Source: Albidovulum sp. (lineage in GTDB: Bacteria > Pseudomonadota > Alphaproteobacteria > Rhodobacterales > Rhodobacteraceae). Taken from it: a stretch of DNA of 29,237 bases. The position numbers and the translations under genes are program-made. The DNA is taken from the NCBI GenBank assembly GCA_030837785.1, contig JAUQYA010000073.1, positions 1-29,237 on the forward strand, read 5' to 3'. Positions within the stretch are counted from its first letter, which is position 1. Each line of letters starts with the position of its first letter. Under the pieces are notes generated by a model. It made no database searches and had not been told where the DNA came from. It was given only the letters and a program-made list of their open reading frames with translations. Shown here piece after piece: positions 15,331 to 23,826 of the stretch.

Positions 15331-15374
15331 TTCTGTCGGGAAATACTCCGGGGGTCCGGGGGCAGCGCCCCCGG
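15331..15374 (-). repeat. Rhodobacterial palindromic repeat, copy B
   Basis: On the minus strand CCGGGGGC-GCT-GCCCCCGG forms an 8-bp hairpin with a 3-nt loop, followed by ACCCCCGGAGTATTTCCCG. It is nearly identical to copy A in the hairpin, GGACCCCCG and TATTTC parts. It begins 7 nt after the DUF6544 stop codon and may stop or trim that transcript before dnaE. Confidence 0.7.
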
Positions 15375-15381
15375 CCGCCGG

Positions 15382-16206
15382 TCAGGGCGCGAGGTGGTAG
15401 TCGCGGATGCGGCCGCGGAAATAGGGCTCGTAGCCGAGCCCCGGCCAGACATAGCCGACCTCGCCGTACTCCGGCAGGCGGCGCGGTCCGATCTGGCGGT
15501 AGTCGCCGAAGCGGCCCCGCCAGTCGAGCCTGGTCATCCGGCCGCTGCCGTCGCGCGCCGGACGGTCCTTCGCCTCCATGCCGATGATATCGCCCGTCGC
15601 GTCGAAGGCGAAGGTGACGCGGGCGGTGCCGGCCTGCGTGGCCAGCCGCACCTCGACCCGGTCGGGGCCGGTGACCCGCCAGACGAGATCGGGGTTGCCG
15701 AGGATCGCGTCGGGCGCCCAGGGCAGTTCGGCCAGGTAGCGGAAGGCCTCGCCCAGCGTCAGCTCGCGCCCCGACAGGCGCGCGACGGGGACCGAGCCGA
15801 AGAGACGGGCCTGAAGCACGCCCTCGGCGCCGACGAAGGCGTCGATCACGCGCAGGGTCTCGACCGGGCCGAAGGATTGCCGCGCGTCCCACAGAAAGCC
15901 CGCACGGCCCAGAGCCACGAGCTGCCAGGCGACGGTGGGCGCGAACCGCCCGCCCTGCCGCAGCCGCAGTTCGCCATCCTGCAAAAACGTGGCGACGCGC
16001 AGCCCCGCGCCGGGCTCGGCGCCGGCGCGGCGGGCGAAGTCGGCGACGATCGGCGGCAGGCGATCCTCGACGTCGCGGGTGGCCGGCGTGCCGTGGAGGC
16101 GGGCCGCGAGCCCCAGGATGCGGGCGCGGAAGCGCGCCGCCGCGACCATCTGCACCGCGCCGAGCCCGAGGGCCGCGAGGATGAAGGCGGCGATCCAGCT
16201 TTCCAT
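15382..16206 (-). CDS. DUF6544 family protein, membrane-anchored
   Basis: Protein of unknown function, 274 residues. An N-terminal hydrophobic helix (MESWIAAFILAALGLGAVQM, 1-20) is followed by a soluble region with family features: DRLPPIVADFARRAG (about 48-62), FLQDGELRLRQGGRFAPTVA (about 73-92), AFVGAEGVLQARLFGSVPVA (about 122-141), GEAFRYLAELPWAPDAIL (about 151-168) and a C-terminal PEYGEVGYVWPGLGYEPYFR. Relatives are predicted periplasmic beta-rich proteins. ATG 16206 has GGGAGG upstream. It lies upstream of dnaE on the same strand, separated by repeat copy B, and is divergent from xdhA. The family assignment comes from motif memory. Confidence 0.6.
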   Translation of the reverse strand: MESWIAAFILAALGLGAVQMVAAARFRARILGLAARLHGTPATRDVEDRLPPIVADFARRAGAEPGAGLRVATFLQDGELRLRQGGRFAPTVAWQLVALGRAGFLWDARQSFGPVETLRVIDAFVGAEGVLQARLFGSVPVARLSGRELTLGEAFRYLAELPWAPDAILGNPDLVWRVTGPDRVEVRLATQAGTARVTFAFDATGDIIGMEAKDRPARDGSGRMTRLDWRGRFGDYRQIGPRRLPEYGEVGYVWPGLGYEPYFRGRIRDYHLAP

Positions 16207-16350
16207 CGGGCCCCTCCCGCTGCCGCCCAGCTATCGCTGTCGGGTGCATGATAGGCCGCCTCGGGCAGGTGATTCCAGTGCCTTGGCCGGTCCCCGGACC
16301 CTCGCGGATTATCAGGAAATACCGACACCACCTTTCGCTTCCCGCTGAAA

Positions 16351-16378
16351 GGTTCCGCTTGCGTTGTGACCGGGAACC
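16351..16378 (+). repeat. Inverted repeat in the DUF6544-xdhA gap
   Basis: GGTTCC (16351-16356) and GGAACC (16373-16378) around a 16-nt spacer, the clearest dyad in the 284-bp divergent gap 16207-16490. The arm spacing would suit a dimeric regulator of the xdh operon. No convincing -10/-35 pair could be assigned here; the rest of the gap shows nothing I can name. Confidence 0.3.
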
Positions 16379-16490
16379 GCGCTTGATGGCGCGAGGGAGC
16401 GAACGCGTGGACCCGCTTTACGCCGCATCGGGCGGGCACGCAGGGGCAAGGCCCAGGTTCGGGACGGGGAGAAGGCGGCGGGACATCTTG

Positions 16491-17852
16491 ATGGCTGAGA
16501 TCGGGTTTGTCCTCAATGGCGCACCGGTCCGGATATCCGTCGATTCACCGACACGGACGCTTCTCGACTGGCTGCGCGAAGAGCGTGGCCTGACCGGCAC
16601 CAAGGAGGGCTGCAACGAGGGCGATTGCGGTGCCTGCACGGTGATGGTGACCGACGACCTGGGGACGCGGGCGCTGAACGCCTGCATCCTGTTCCTGCCG
16701 CAACTGCACGGCCGCGCGGTGCGCACCGTCGAGGGGCTGACCGGCCCGAAGGGCGAGATGCACCCGGTGCAGGCGGCGATGGTCGCGCATCACGCCAGCC
16801 AGTGCGGCTTCTGCACGCCGGGCTTCGTGATGTCGATGGCGGCGGCGCATCTGAACCGGCGGACGGACCACGACGACTGCCTCGCCGGCAACCTCTGCCG
16901 CTGCACCGGCTATGCGCCGATCATCCGCGCGGCGCAGGCGGTGGCCGACGCGCCGGTGCCCGGCTGGCTGCGCGACGCGCCGGTGGAGGCCGCGCCCGCG
17001 CCCTTCGCACCGGCGTCCGCGGACGAGCTGGCGGCGTGGTATGAGGCGCACCCGGACGCGGTGCTGGTCGCGGGCGCGACGGATGTCGGGCTCTGGGTGA
17101 CCAAGCAGTTGCGCGACCTGCCGGAGGTCGCCTTCCTTCATGCCGCGCGCGACCTGCAACGGATCGAGCCTGTGGCGGAGGGCTTGCGGATCGGCGCCGG
17201 CGTCACCATCGCCGCCTTGCGCGCCGCGATGGCGGAGCCGCATCCGGCCTTGGCGGAACTTCTGCGCCGCTTCGCCTCCGAACAGGTGCGGGCGGCGGCG
17301 ACGATCGGCGGCAACATCGCCAACGGCTCGCCGATCGGCGACGCGCCGCCGGCGCTGATCGCGCTGGGGGCGCGGCTGGCGCTGCGCAAGGGCGCGGCGC
17401 GGCGCGAGATCGCGCTGGAGGATTTCTTCCTCGACTACGGGCGGCAGGACCGCGCGAAGGGCGAATTCGTCGAGGCGGTGACAATCCCCGCCGCGGCGCC
17501 GGGCCTTGCCTGCTACAAACTGTCGAAAAGGTTCGATCAGGACATATCGGCGGTCTGCGGCTGCCTCAACCTGACGGTGGAAGGTTCGAAAATCACAGGC
17601 GCGCGGATCGCCTTCGGCGGCATGGCCGGGGTGCCGAAACGCGCCCGCGCGGTGGAGGCGGCGCTTCTGGGCCGCGCCTTCACGCGCGAAACGGTAGAGG
17701 CGGCGTTGCCCGCCTTCGCCGAGGATTTCACGCCGCTCAGCGACATGCGGGCCTCGGCGGGCTACCGGCTGGAGACGGCCGCCAACATGCTCCTGCGCTA
17801 TTTCCTCGAGCGGACGGGCGCGCGGGTGGACGTGCTGGAGGTGGCGCCATGA
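16491..17852 (+). CDS. xdhA: Xanthine dehydrogenase small subunit (2Fe-2S/FAD)
   Basis: Electron-transfer subunit of the cytoplasmic XdhAB enzyme that oxidises hypoxanthine to xanthine and urate with NAD+. 453 residues (462 in R. capsulatus). Seen: plant-type ferredoxin cluster CNEGDCGAC (Cys41, 46, 49, with Cys65 as the likely fourth ligand); second cluster CGFC (105, 108) and LCRC (136, 138); FAD domain from about 180 with LVAGATDVGLWVTKQL and IGGNIANGSPIGDAPPALIA; and a CO-dehydrogenase-flavoprotein C-terminal domain (KLSKRFDQDISAVCGCLN onward). The ATG at 16491 is chosen because the chain then starts right at the ferredoxin fold (AEIGFVLNGAPV); the frame opens at 16248 without conserved sequence. 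Its stop overlaps the xdhB start (ATGA), so the two are translated together. Confidence 0.95.
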   Translation: MAEIGFVLNGAPVRISVDSPTRTLLDWLREERGLTGTKEGCNEGDCGACTVMVTDDLGTRALNACILFLPQLHGRAVRTVEGLTGPKGEMHPVQAAMVAHHASQCGFCTPGFVMSMAAAHLNRRTDHDDCLAGNLCRCTGYAPIIRAAQAVADAPVPGWLRDAPVEAAPAPFAPASADELAAWYEAHPDAVLVAGATDVGLWVTKQLRDLPEVAFLHAARDLQRIEPVAEGLRIGAGVTIAALRAAMAEPHPALAELLRRFASEQVRAAATIGGNIANGSPIGDAPPALIALGARLALRKGAARREIALEDFFLDYGRQDRAKGEFVEAVTIPAAAPGLACYKLSKRFDQDISAVCGCLNLTVEGSKITGARIAFGGMAGVPKRARAVEAALLGRAFTRETVEAALPAFAEDFTPLSDMRASAGYRLETAANMLLRYFLERTGARVDVLEVAP

Positions 17853-20266
17853 GCGTCGCGAAACCGCTGCCGCACGATTCGGCGCATCTGCACGTCACCG
17901 GCGCGGCGCGCTATGTCGACGACATCGCCCTGCCGGCCAACGCGCTGCACCTGGCCTTCGGGCTCTCGACGGTGGCGCATGGCGAGATCCTGTCGCTGGA
18001 CCTCGCCGAGGTCCGCGCCAGCCCCGGCGTGGTCGCGGTCCGGACGGCCGCAGACCTGCCCTTCGAGAACGACGTCTCGCCCTCGATCCATGACGAGCCG
18101 CTCCTCGCGACCGACCGGGTGCATTACCTCGGCCAGCCGGTCTTCCTCGTCGTGGCGGAAAGCCATCTCGCGGCGCGGAAGGCGGCGCGGAAGGGCAGGA
18201 TCGGCTATCGCGAACTGCCGGCGATCCTGACCGTGGAGGCAGCGATTGCCGCCGGCAGCCGGTTCGAGGGCGGGCCGGTGATCTGGTCGCGGGGCGACCC
18301 GGAGGGCGCCATCGCCCGCGCGCCGCGCATCGTCGAGGGGCGGATCGAGATCGGCGGGCAGGAGCATTTCTACCTGGAAGGCCAGGTCGCGCTGGCGCTG
18401 CCGGCCGAGGGCGGGGTGACGGTGCAGTGCTCGTCGCAGCACCCGACCGAGGTCCAGCACAAGGTGGCCGCGGCGACCGGCCTGCCGATGAACGCGGTCC
18501 GCGTCGAGATGCGGCGGATGGGCGGCGGCTTCGGCGGCAAGGAAAGCCAGGGCAACGCGCTCGCCGTCGCCTGCGCGGTGATCGCGCGGGCCTTCGGCCG
18601 CGCCGTCAGGATGCGCTACGACCGCGACGACGACATGATGATCACCGGCAAGCGCCACGACTTCCGCATCGACTACCGCGCCGGGGTGGACGTGGGCGGC
18701 CGCATCCTCGGGCTGAGCTTCCGCCACCTCGTTCGCTGCGGCTGGAGCCAGGACCTGAGCCTGCCGGTCTGCGATCGGGCGATGCTGCACGCCGACAACG
18801 CCTATCTGCTGGAGAACGTCCGAATCGAGAGCCACCGGCTGAAAACCAACACCCAGTCGGCCACCGCCTTCCGCGGCTTCGGCGGCCCCCAGGGGATGCT
18901 GGGGATCGAGCGGGTGATCGACCACGTGGCCCATGCGCTGGGGCTCGACCCGCTGGCGGTCCGGCGGGCGAATTTCTATGCGGAGAGTGCGGGAGCCTCC
19001 GGCGGGGATATTTCGGGAACGGAAGATTCGGGGGCGGAATCCCCCCTGCCGCCGGGGGCGGACGCCTTCCCGCGCGGGGCGGCGGCGCTGGTGGAGAGCG
19101 CGGCGCCGGTGCCCGAGGCGAAGGGGCGGCAGACCACGCCCTACCACATGCCGGTGGAGGACTTCATCCTCGGCGGGCTGGTGGCACGGCTGGAGGAAAC
19201 CAGCGGGTTCCGGGCGCGGCAGGCGGCGGTGGCGGAGTGGAATGCACGCGAGCCGGTGCTGAAGAAGGGGATCGCGCTGACCCCGGTGAAGTTCGGGATC
19301 TCCTTCACGCTGACGCATCTGAACCAGGCCGGCGCGCTCGTCCATGTCTACCAGGACGGCTCGATCCATCTCAACCACGGCGGCACCGAGATGGGCCAGG
19401 GCCTGCATCAGAAGGTGGTGCAGGTCGCCGCCGCGGCCTTCGGGGTGGACGCGGGCCTCGTGGCGATCAGCGCGACCGACACCGGCAAGGTGCCGAACAC
19501 CTCGGCCACCGCAGCCTCGTCGGGGTCGGACCTGAACGGGATGGCGGTGAAGGCCGCTTGCGACACGATCCGGGCGCGGATGGCCGCGTATCTGGCGGCC
19601 GAGCACCAGACCCGTCCGGCGGAGGTGCATTTCGAGGACGGCCGGGTCTTCGTCGGCGCCGGGGAGATGAGCTTCGCCGAGGCGGCGGCGCGCTGCTACC
19701 AGGGCCGGGTCAGCCTGTCCTCGACCGGGTTCTACGCCACGCCGAAGATCACCTGGGACCGGCTGGCGGGGCGCGGGCGGCCGTTCTTCTACTTCGCCTA
19801 TGGCGCGGCGGTGAGCGAGGTCATCATCGACACGCTGACCGGCGAGCACCGCATCCTCAGGGTCGACATCCTGCATGACGTGGGGGCGAGCCTGAACCCG
19901 GCGATCGACCGCGGCCAGATCGAGGGCGGCTACGTGCAGGGCGCGGGCTGGCTGACGACGGAGGAACTGGTCTGGGACGAGCGCGGCCGGCTTCGGACCC
20001 ACGCGCCCTCGACCTACAAGATCCCCGCCTGTTCCGACCGGCCGCGCATCTTCAACGTGGCGCTCTGGGACGGTGCCAACCGCGAGGAGACGATCTACCG
20101 GTCCAAGGCGGTGGGCGAGCCGCCGCTGATGCTCGGAATCTCGGCTTTCTCGGCGCTCGCCGCGGCCTGCGCCGCCTGCGGGCCGCACTGGCCCGACCTG
20201 CGGGCGCCGGCGACGCCGGAGGTGGTGCTGGCGGCGGTCAACCGGGCGCGGGGAGAAGGGCGATGA
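17849..20266 (+). CDS. xdhB: Xanthine dehydrogenase molybdopterin subunit, with repeat-derived insertion
   Basis: Catalytic molybdenum subunit, 805 residues (777 in R. capsulatus). Active-site residues keep R. capsulatus numbering in the first half: Glu232 (GGGFGGKESQ), Arg310 (VCDRAML) and Phe344 (TAFRGFGGPQ). After that they are shifted by exactly +27: Phe486 (KFGISFTLTH; F459 in R. capsulatus) and catalytic Glu757 (KAVGEPPLMLG; E730). The extra residues fall in a Gly/Ser/Ala/Pro-rich stretch, residues about 379-428, between RANFYA and TTPYHMPVEDFILGG, and this stretch is encoded by a palindromic repeat (copy C). Other cofactor motifs: HGGTEMGQGLHQKVVQVAA and DVGASLNPAIDRGQIEGGYV. Overlaps xdhA and xdhC by ATGA at each end. 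All catalytic residues are intact, so the protein should be active if the loop is tolerated. Confidence 0.96.
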   Translation: MSVAKPLPHDSAHLHVTGAARYVDDIALPANALHLAFGLSTVAHGEILSLDLAEVRASPGVVAVRTAADLPFENDVSPSIHDEPLLATDRVHYLGQPVFLVVAESHLAARKAARKGRIGYRELPAILTVEAAIAAGSRFEGGPVIWSRGDPEGAIARAPRIVEGRIEIGGQEHFYLEGQVALALPAEGGVTVQCSSQHPTEVQHKVAAATGLPMNAVRVEMRRMGGGFGGKESQGNALAVACAVIARAFGRAVRMRYDRDDDMMITGKRHDFRIDYRAGVDVGGRILGLSFRHLVRCGWSQDLSLPVCDRAMLHADNAYLLENVRIESHRLKTNTQSATAFRGFGGPQGMLGIERVIDHVAHALGLDPLAVRRANFYAESAGASGGDISGTEDSGAESPLPPGADAFPRGAAALVESAAPVPEAKGRQTTPYHMPVEDFILGGLVARLEETSGFRARQAAVAEWNAREPVLKKGIALTPVKFGISFTLTHLNQAGALVHVYQDGSIHLNHGGTEMGQGLHQKVVQVAAAAFGVDAGLVAISATDTGKVPNTSATAASSGSDLNGMAVKAACDTIRARMAAYLAAEHQTRPAEVHFEDGRVFVGAGEMSFAEAAARCYQGRVSLSSTGFYATPKITWDRLAGRGRPFFYFAYGAAVSEVIIDTLTGEHRILRVDILHDVGASLNPAIDRGQIEGGYVQGAGWLTTEELVWDERGRLRTHAPSTYKIPACSDRPRIFNVALWDGANREETIYRSKAVGEPPLMLGISAFSALAAACAACGPHWPDLRAPATPEVVLAAVNRARGEGR
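18992..19050 (+). repeat. Palindromic repeat copy C, in frame inside xdhB
   Basis: Contains CCTCCGGCGGGGATATTTCG, then GGAACGGAAGATTC, then the hairpin GGGGGCGGAATCCCCC. The ATATTTCG…AACG…AAGA core matches copy A (GTATTTCGCCAACGAAGA). It keeps the xdhB frame open and adds a flexible loop to the protein. Confidence 0.6.
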
Positions 20267-21216
20267 GCTTCGACCGCGACGCACTTTCCCGGACGATCGC
20301 CGCGCATGGCGCGGTGGTGCGTATCGTGGTGGCCGGCGTGGCCGGATCGGCGCCCCGCGAGGCGGGGGCGGCGATGCTGGTCTGGGCCGGCGGCCAGGCG
20401 GGCACGATCGGCGGCGGGGCGCTGGAGTTCGAGGCCGCCGGGCGGGCGCGGGCACTCCTGGCGCGGGGCGGGCCGGACCGGATCGACCGGGTGCCGCTCG
20501 GCCCCGGGCTCGGCCAGTGCTGCGGCGGGGCGGTCACGCTCCTGTCGGAGGTCTGGACCGTGGCGCGGCTTGCCGCGCTTGGCGAGGCGCCGATGGTGGC
20601 GCGGCCACTGCCCGGCACGGGCGGCGACATGCCGCTGGCGGTGAAGCGCCTCCTGGCGCGGGCGCGCGGCGAGGGGGTCGCGGCCCCGGAGGGGATCGTG
20701 CAGGGCTGGATGGCGGAGCCGGTGAAAGCGCCCCGGCGCGAGGTCTGGGTCTGGGGCGCGGGCCATGTCGGGCGCGCGCTGGTGGCGGTGCTCGCCCCCC
20801 TGCCCGGCCTGCGGCTGACCTGGGTGGACACCGACGCGGCCCGGTTCCCGGCGGTACCCGAGGGCGTGGCGCAGCGGATCGCGGCGAACCCCGCCGATCT
20901 GGTGGCCGGGGCGCCGCCGACGGCGGAGCACCTGGTCGTCACCTTTTCCCATGCGCTCGACCTCGAGCTGTGCCACCGTCTTCTCGGCCACGGCTTCGGG
21001 GCGCTGGGGCTGATCGGGTCGGCCACGAAATGGGCGCGGTTCCGGGCGCGGCTGGCCGCGCTCGGGCACGGCGAGGCGCAGATCGCGCGCATCCGCTGCC
21101 CGATCGGGGAGCCGGCGCTCGGCAAGCATCCGCAGGCGATCGCGGTGGGGGTGGCGGCGGAAATCCTGCGGCAGAGCGGCGCGGAGCGGGCGCCGGAAAG
21201 GGAGCGGAAGGCGTGA
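20263..21216 (+). CDS. xdhC: Xanthine dehydrogenase accessory protein (molybdenum cofactor chaperone)
   Basis: Binds molybdenum cofactor, protects it during sulfuration by a NifS-type cysteine desulfurase, and inserts it into XdhB; it is not part of the final enzyme. 317 residues, typical. Seen: N-terminal XdhC/CoxI domain (VVRIVVAGVAGSAPREAGAA, GTIGGGALEFEAAGRAR at about 47-63, LGPGLGQCCGGAVTLL with the paired Cys that may hold the cofactor), then a Rossmann-like C-terminal domain starting VWVWGAGHVGRALVAVLAPL (about 162-181), ending CPIGEPALGKHPQAIAVGVA. Starts with ATGA overlap with xdhB and ends in GTGA overlap with the ABC ATPase, so it couples the enzyme genes to the transporter genes. 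Confidence 0.93.
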   Translation: MSFDRDALSRTIAAHGAVVRIVVAGVAGSAPREAGAAMLVWAGGQAGTIGGGALEFEAAGRARALLARGGPDRIDRVPLGPGLGQCCGGAVTLLSEVWTVARLAALGEAPMVARPLPGTGGDMPLAVKRLLARARGEGVAAPEGIVQGWMAEPVKAPRREVWVWGAGHVGRALVAVLAPLPGLRLTWVDTDAARFPAVPEGVAQRIAANPADLVAGAPPTAEHLVVTFSHALDLELCHRLLGHGFGALGLIGSATKWARFRARLAALGHGEAQIARIRCPIGEPALGKHPQAIAVGVAAEILRQSGAERAPERERKA

Positions 21217-22751
21217 GGGGGGAGGTGCTTCTGGGCGTCGAGGGGATCGGCAAGAGCTATCCCGGCGTGCGCGCCAACGACGATGTGTCCTTTGCCATCG
21301 GCGCGGGCGAGGTCCATGCGCTTCTGGGCGAGAACGGCGCGGGCAAATCGACGCTGGTGAAGATGATCTACGGCCTCGTGAAGCCCGACGAGGGGCGGAT
21401 GAGCCTGCGCGGCGCGCCCTATGCGCCGGCAGAGCCGCGCGCGGCGCGGGCGGCCGGCGTGGCGATGGTGTTCCAGCATTTCTCGCTCTTCGACGCGCTG
21501 AACGTGGCCGAGAACGTCGCGCTCGGGATGGACGCGCCACCGCCGATGCGCGAGCTTGCGACCCGCATCCGCGAGGTCTCGGAAGGCTACGGCCTGCCGC
21601 TCGACCCCGGCCGGCTGGTGGGCGACCTGTCGGCAGGCGAGCGGCAGCGGGTGGAGATCGTGCGCTGCCTGCTCCAGAACCCGAAGCTCCTGATCATGGA
21701 CGAGCCGACCAGCGTGCTGACGCCGCAGGAGGTGGCGATCCTCTTCGCGACGCTCAGGCAACTGGCGGCGGAGGGCACCTCGATCCTCTACATCAGCCAC
21801 AAGCTGGAGGAGATCCGCGCGCTCTGCGACGCGGCAACGATCCTCAGGCGCGGCAAGGTCGTGGGCGCCTGCGTGCCGCGTGAGGTCTCGGCGCGCGAGA
21901 TGGCGGAGCTGATGGTCGGCGCCTCGCTCAAGGCGCCGGCGCGGGCGGCGGGGGAACTCGGCCCGGTCGCGCTCAGGGTCGAAGGGCTTTCGGTATCCTC
22001 GCCGTCGGCCTTCGGGACCAGCCTCAAGGCGGTCGGCTTCGAGGTGCGGCAGGGCGAGGTGCTGGGCATCGGCGGGGTCGCGGGCAACGGGCAGGACGAA
22101 CTCATGGCGGCGCTGTCGGGCGAAATTCGCTGCGACGAGGGGGTGATCCGCCTCCACGGGCGCGGCATCGGCCATCTGGGGCCGAACGAGCGGCGGCGCG
22201 ACGGCATCTGCACCGCGCCGGAGGAGCGGCTGGGCCATGCCGCCGCGCCGGACATGAGTCTCACGGAAAACGCGCTTCTGTCCGGCGCAGTGCGCAAGCG
22301 CCTGGCCCGGCATGGCTTCATCGACTGGCAGGCCGCCCGCGCCTTCGCGGCGGAGGTCGTCAAGACCTACGACGTGCGCACGCCGGGGATCGCCACGGCG
22401 GCGCGGGCGCTCTCGGGCGGCAACCTGCAGAAGTTCGTGCTGGGGCGCGAGATCTTGCAGGAGCCCGAAGTCATCGTGGTGAACCAGCCGACCTGGGGCG
22501 TGGACGCGGCGGCGGCGGCCTTCATCCGCCAGGCGCTGCTGGACCGGGCGGCGAAGGGGGCGGCGGTGGTGGTGATCAGCCAGGACATCGACGAGATCAT
22601 CGAGATCGCCGACCGCTTCGCCGCGCTGAACGAGGGGCGGCTGTCGGCGCCGGTGCCGGTCGCCGGGCTGACGCTCGAACGGATCGGGCTGATGCTGGGC
22701 GGCGCCCACGGAATGCACATGGCCGAGGGGGCGATCCATGCTGGTGCTTGA
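21213..22751 (+). CDS. BMP-type nucleoside/purine ABC transporter, duplicated ATP-binding protein
   Basis: Energises uptake through the two permeases that follow. 512 residues from GTG 21213, which overlaps the xdhC stop (GTGA); a GTG at 21225 is the alternative. Two nucleotide-binding domains in tandem, as in sugar- and nucleoside-type (CUT2/NupA) ATPases. Domain 1: Walker A LLGENGAGKSTLVK (about 37-50), Q-loop FQHFSLFDALNVAENVALGM, signature LSAGERQRVEI, Walker B LLIMDEPTSVLTPQE. Domain 2: Walker A-like region GGVAGNGQDELMAAL lacking the canonical GKS/T, signature ALSGGNLQKFVLGRE, Walker B VIVVNQPTWGVD with the acidic residue after it replaced. A degenerate second site is normal for this family. 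The 3' end overlaps the first permease by 14 bp. Confidence 0.92.
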   Translation: MRGEVLLGVEGIGKSYPGVRANDDVSFAIGAGEVHALLGENGAGKSTLVKMIYGLVKPDEGRMSLRGAPYAPAEPRAARAAGVAMVFQHFSLFDALNVAENVALGMDAPPPMRELATRIREVSEGYGLPLDPGRLVGDLSAGERQRVEIVRCLLQNPKLLIMDEPTSVLTPQEVAILFATLRQLAAEGTSILYISHKLEEIRALCDAATILRRGKVVGACVPREVSAREMAELMVGASLKAPARAAGELGPVALRVEGLSVSSPSAFGTSLKAVGFEVRQGEVLGIGGVAGNGQDELMAALSGEIRCDEGVIRLHGRGIGHLGPNERRRDGICTAPEERLGHAAAPDMSLTENALLSGAVRKRLARHGFIDWQAARAFAAEVVKTYDVRTPGIATAARALSGGNLQKFVLGREILQEPEVIVVNQPTWGVDAAAAAFIRQALLDRAAKGAAVVVISQDIDEIIEIADRFAALNEGRLSAPVPVAGLTLERIGLMLGGAHGMHMAEGAIHAGA

Positions 22752-23826
22752 GAAACGTCCCGCCCCGTCGCGGGCCTGGGCCTGGGGCACACCGTTCCTC
22801 GCCGTGGCGCTGACGATGGTCGCGGGGGGGCTGCTGTTCGCGGCGCTCGGCAAGGACCCGTTCGCGGTTGTCAGGACGATCTTCTGGGATCCGCTCTTCG
22901 GCGAGTTCGCCTGGTATCTGCGCGGCCAGCTTCTGGTCAAGGCGGGGCCGCTCGCGCTGATCGCGGTGGGCCTCGCGCTCGGCTTCCGCGCCGGCATCTG
23001 GAACATCGGCGCCGAGGGGCAATACATCATGGGCGCTATCGTCGGCGCCTCGATCGGGCTGGCCGCCTATCCGACGGAAAGCCGGTGGATCTTTCCCCTG
23101 ATGATCCTCGGCGGGGCCTTCGGCGGCTGGGTCTGGGCGATGATTCCGGCGATCCTGAAGACGCGGTTCAACACCAACGAGATCCTCGTCTCCCTGATGC
23201 TGGTCTACGTCGCCGAGACGATCCTGTCGAAGGCGGCGACCGGGTTCCTGCGCAACCCCGAGGGCGCGGGCTTTCCGGGCAGCCGCAACTTCAACGCCTA
23301 CAAGGCGGCATCGAACCCGGAGCTTATCGCCGGAAGCGGGGTCCACTGGGGCGTGATCGCGGCGGTTGTCGTGGTGATCGCGGCCCATGTCCTCCTGCAG
23401 CGCCATCTCCTCGGCTTCCAGATCAAGCTTGCCGGCCAGGCGCCCCGGGCGGCGCGTTTCGCGGGCGTCAGCGCCGAGCGGCTCGTGGTATTCTGCATGG
23501 GAACGTCGGGGGCGCTCGCCGGCCTTGCGGGGCTTTTCGAGGTAACGGGGCCGGCGGGCCAGATCTCGATCGACTTCAACACCGGCTACGGCTTCACCGC
23601 GATCATCGTGGCCTTCCTCGGCCGGCTCAACCCGGTGGGCATCCTGCTCGCCGCGCTTCTCATGGCGCTGACCTATGTCGGCGGCGAGATGGCGGCCACC
23701 AACCTCGGGCTGCCGTCCTCGGCGATCCGGGTGTTCCAGGGGATGCTGCTGTTCTTCCTGCTTGCCGTCGACGTCCTGTCGAACTTCCGCATCCGGTTCG
23801 CATCCCTGTCGAAGGAGACCCGCTGA
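22738..23826 (+). CDS. BMP-type ABC transporter permease 1
   Basis: Inner-membrane channel subunit of the BPD_transp_2 (branched-chain amino acid/nucleoside) permease family, 362 residues. After a short cytoplasmic N-terminus, the first membrane segment is at about 20-38 (FLAVALTMVAGGLLFAALG). The family motif LALIAVGLALGFRAGIWNIG, then AEGQYIMGA, lies at about 78-107, and the coupling region (FAGVSAERLVVFCMGTSGAL, then AGLAGLFEVTGPAGQ) near 241-275. About nine membrane segments. It is the longer of the pair, corresponding to NupB/YufP-type permeases. It overlaps the ATPase gene by 14 bp and shares one base with the next permease (TGATG). Confidence 0.92.
   Translation: MLVLEKRPAPSRAWAWGTPFLAVALTMVAGGLLFAALGKDPFAVVRTIFWDPLFGEFAWYLRGQLLVKAGPLALIAVGLALGFRAGIWNIGAEGQYIMGAIVGASIGLAAYPTESRWIFPLMILGGAFGGWVWAMIPAILKTRFNTNEILVSLMLVYVAETILSKAATGFLRNPEGAGFPGSRNFNAYKAASNPELIAGSGVHWGVIAAVVVVIAAHVLLQRHLLGFQIKLAGQAPRAARFAGVSAERLVVFCMGTSGALAGLAGLFEVTGPAGQISIDFNTGYGFTAIIVAFLGRLNPVGILLAALLMALTYVGGEMAATNLGLPSSAIRVFQGMLLFFLLAVDVLSNFRIRFASLSKETR

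Noticed and set aside
16248..16490. N-terminal extension of XdhA by 81 residues
   Set aside because: The sequence is unconserved and Arg-rich, and XdhA starts at the ferredoxin fold in known enzymes; the segment is the divergent promoter region.
17798..20455. An 885-codon open frame on the minus strand across xdhB
   Set aside because: It is antisense to the clearly recognisable xdhB, with Arg/Pro/His-rich translation and no family features.
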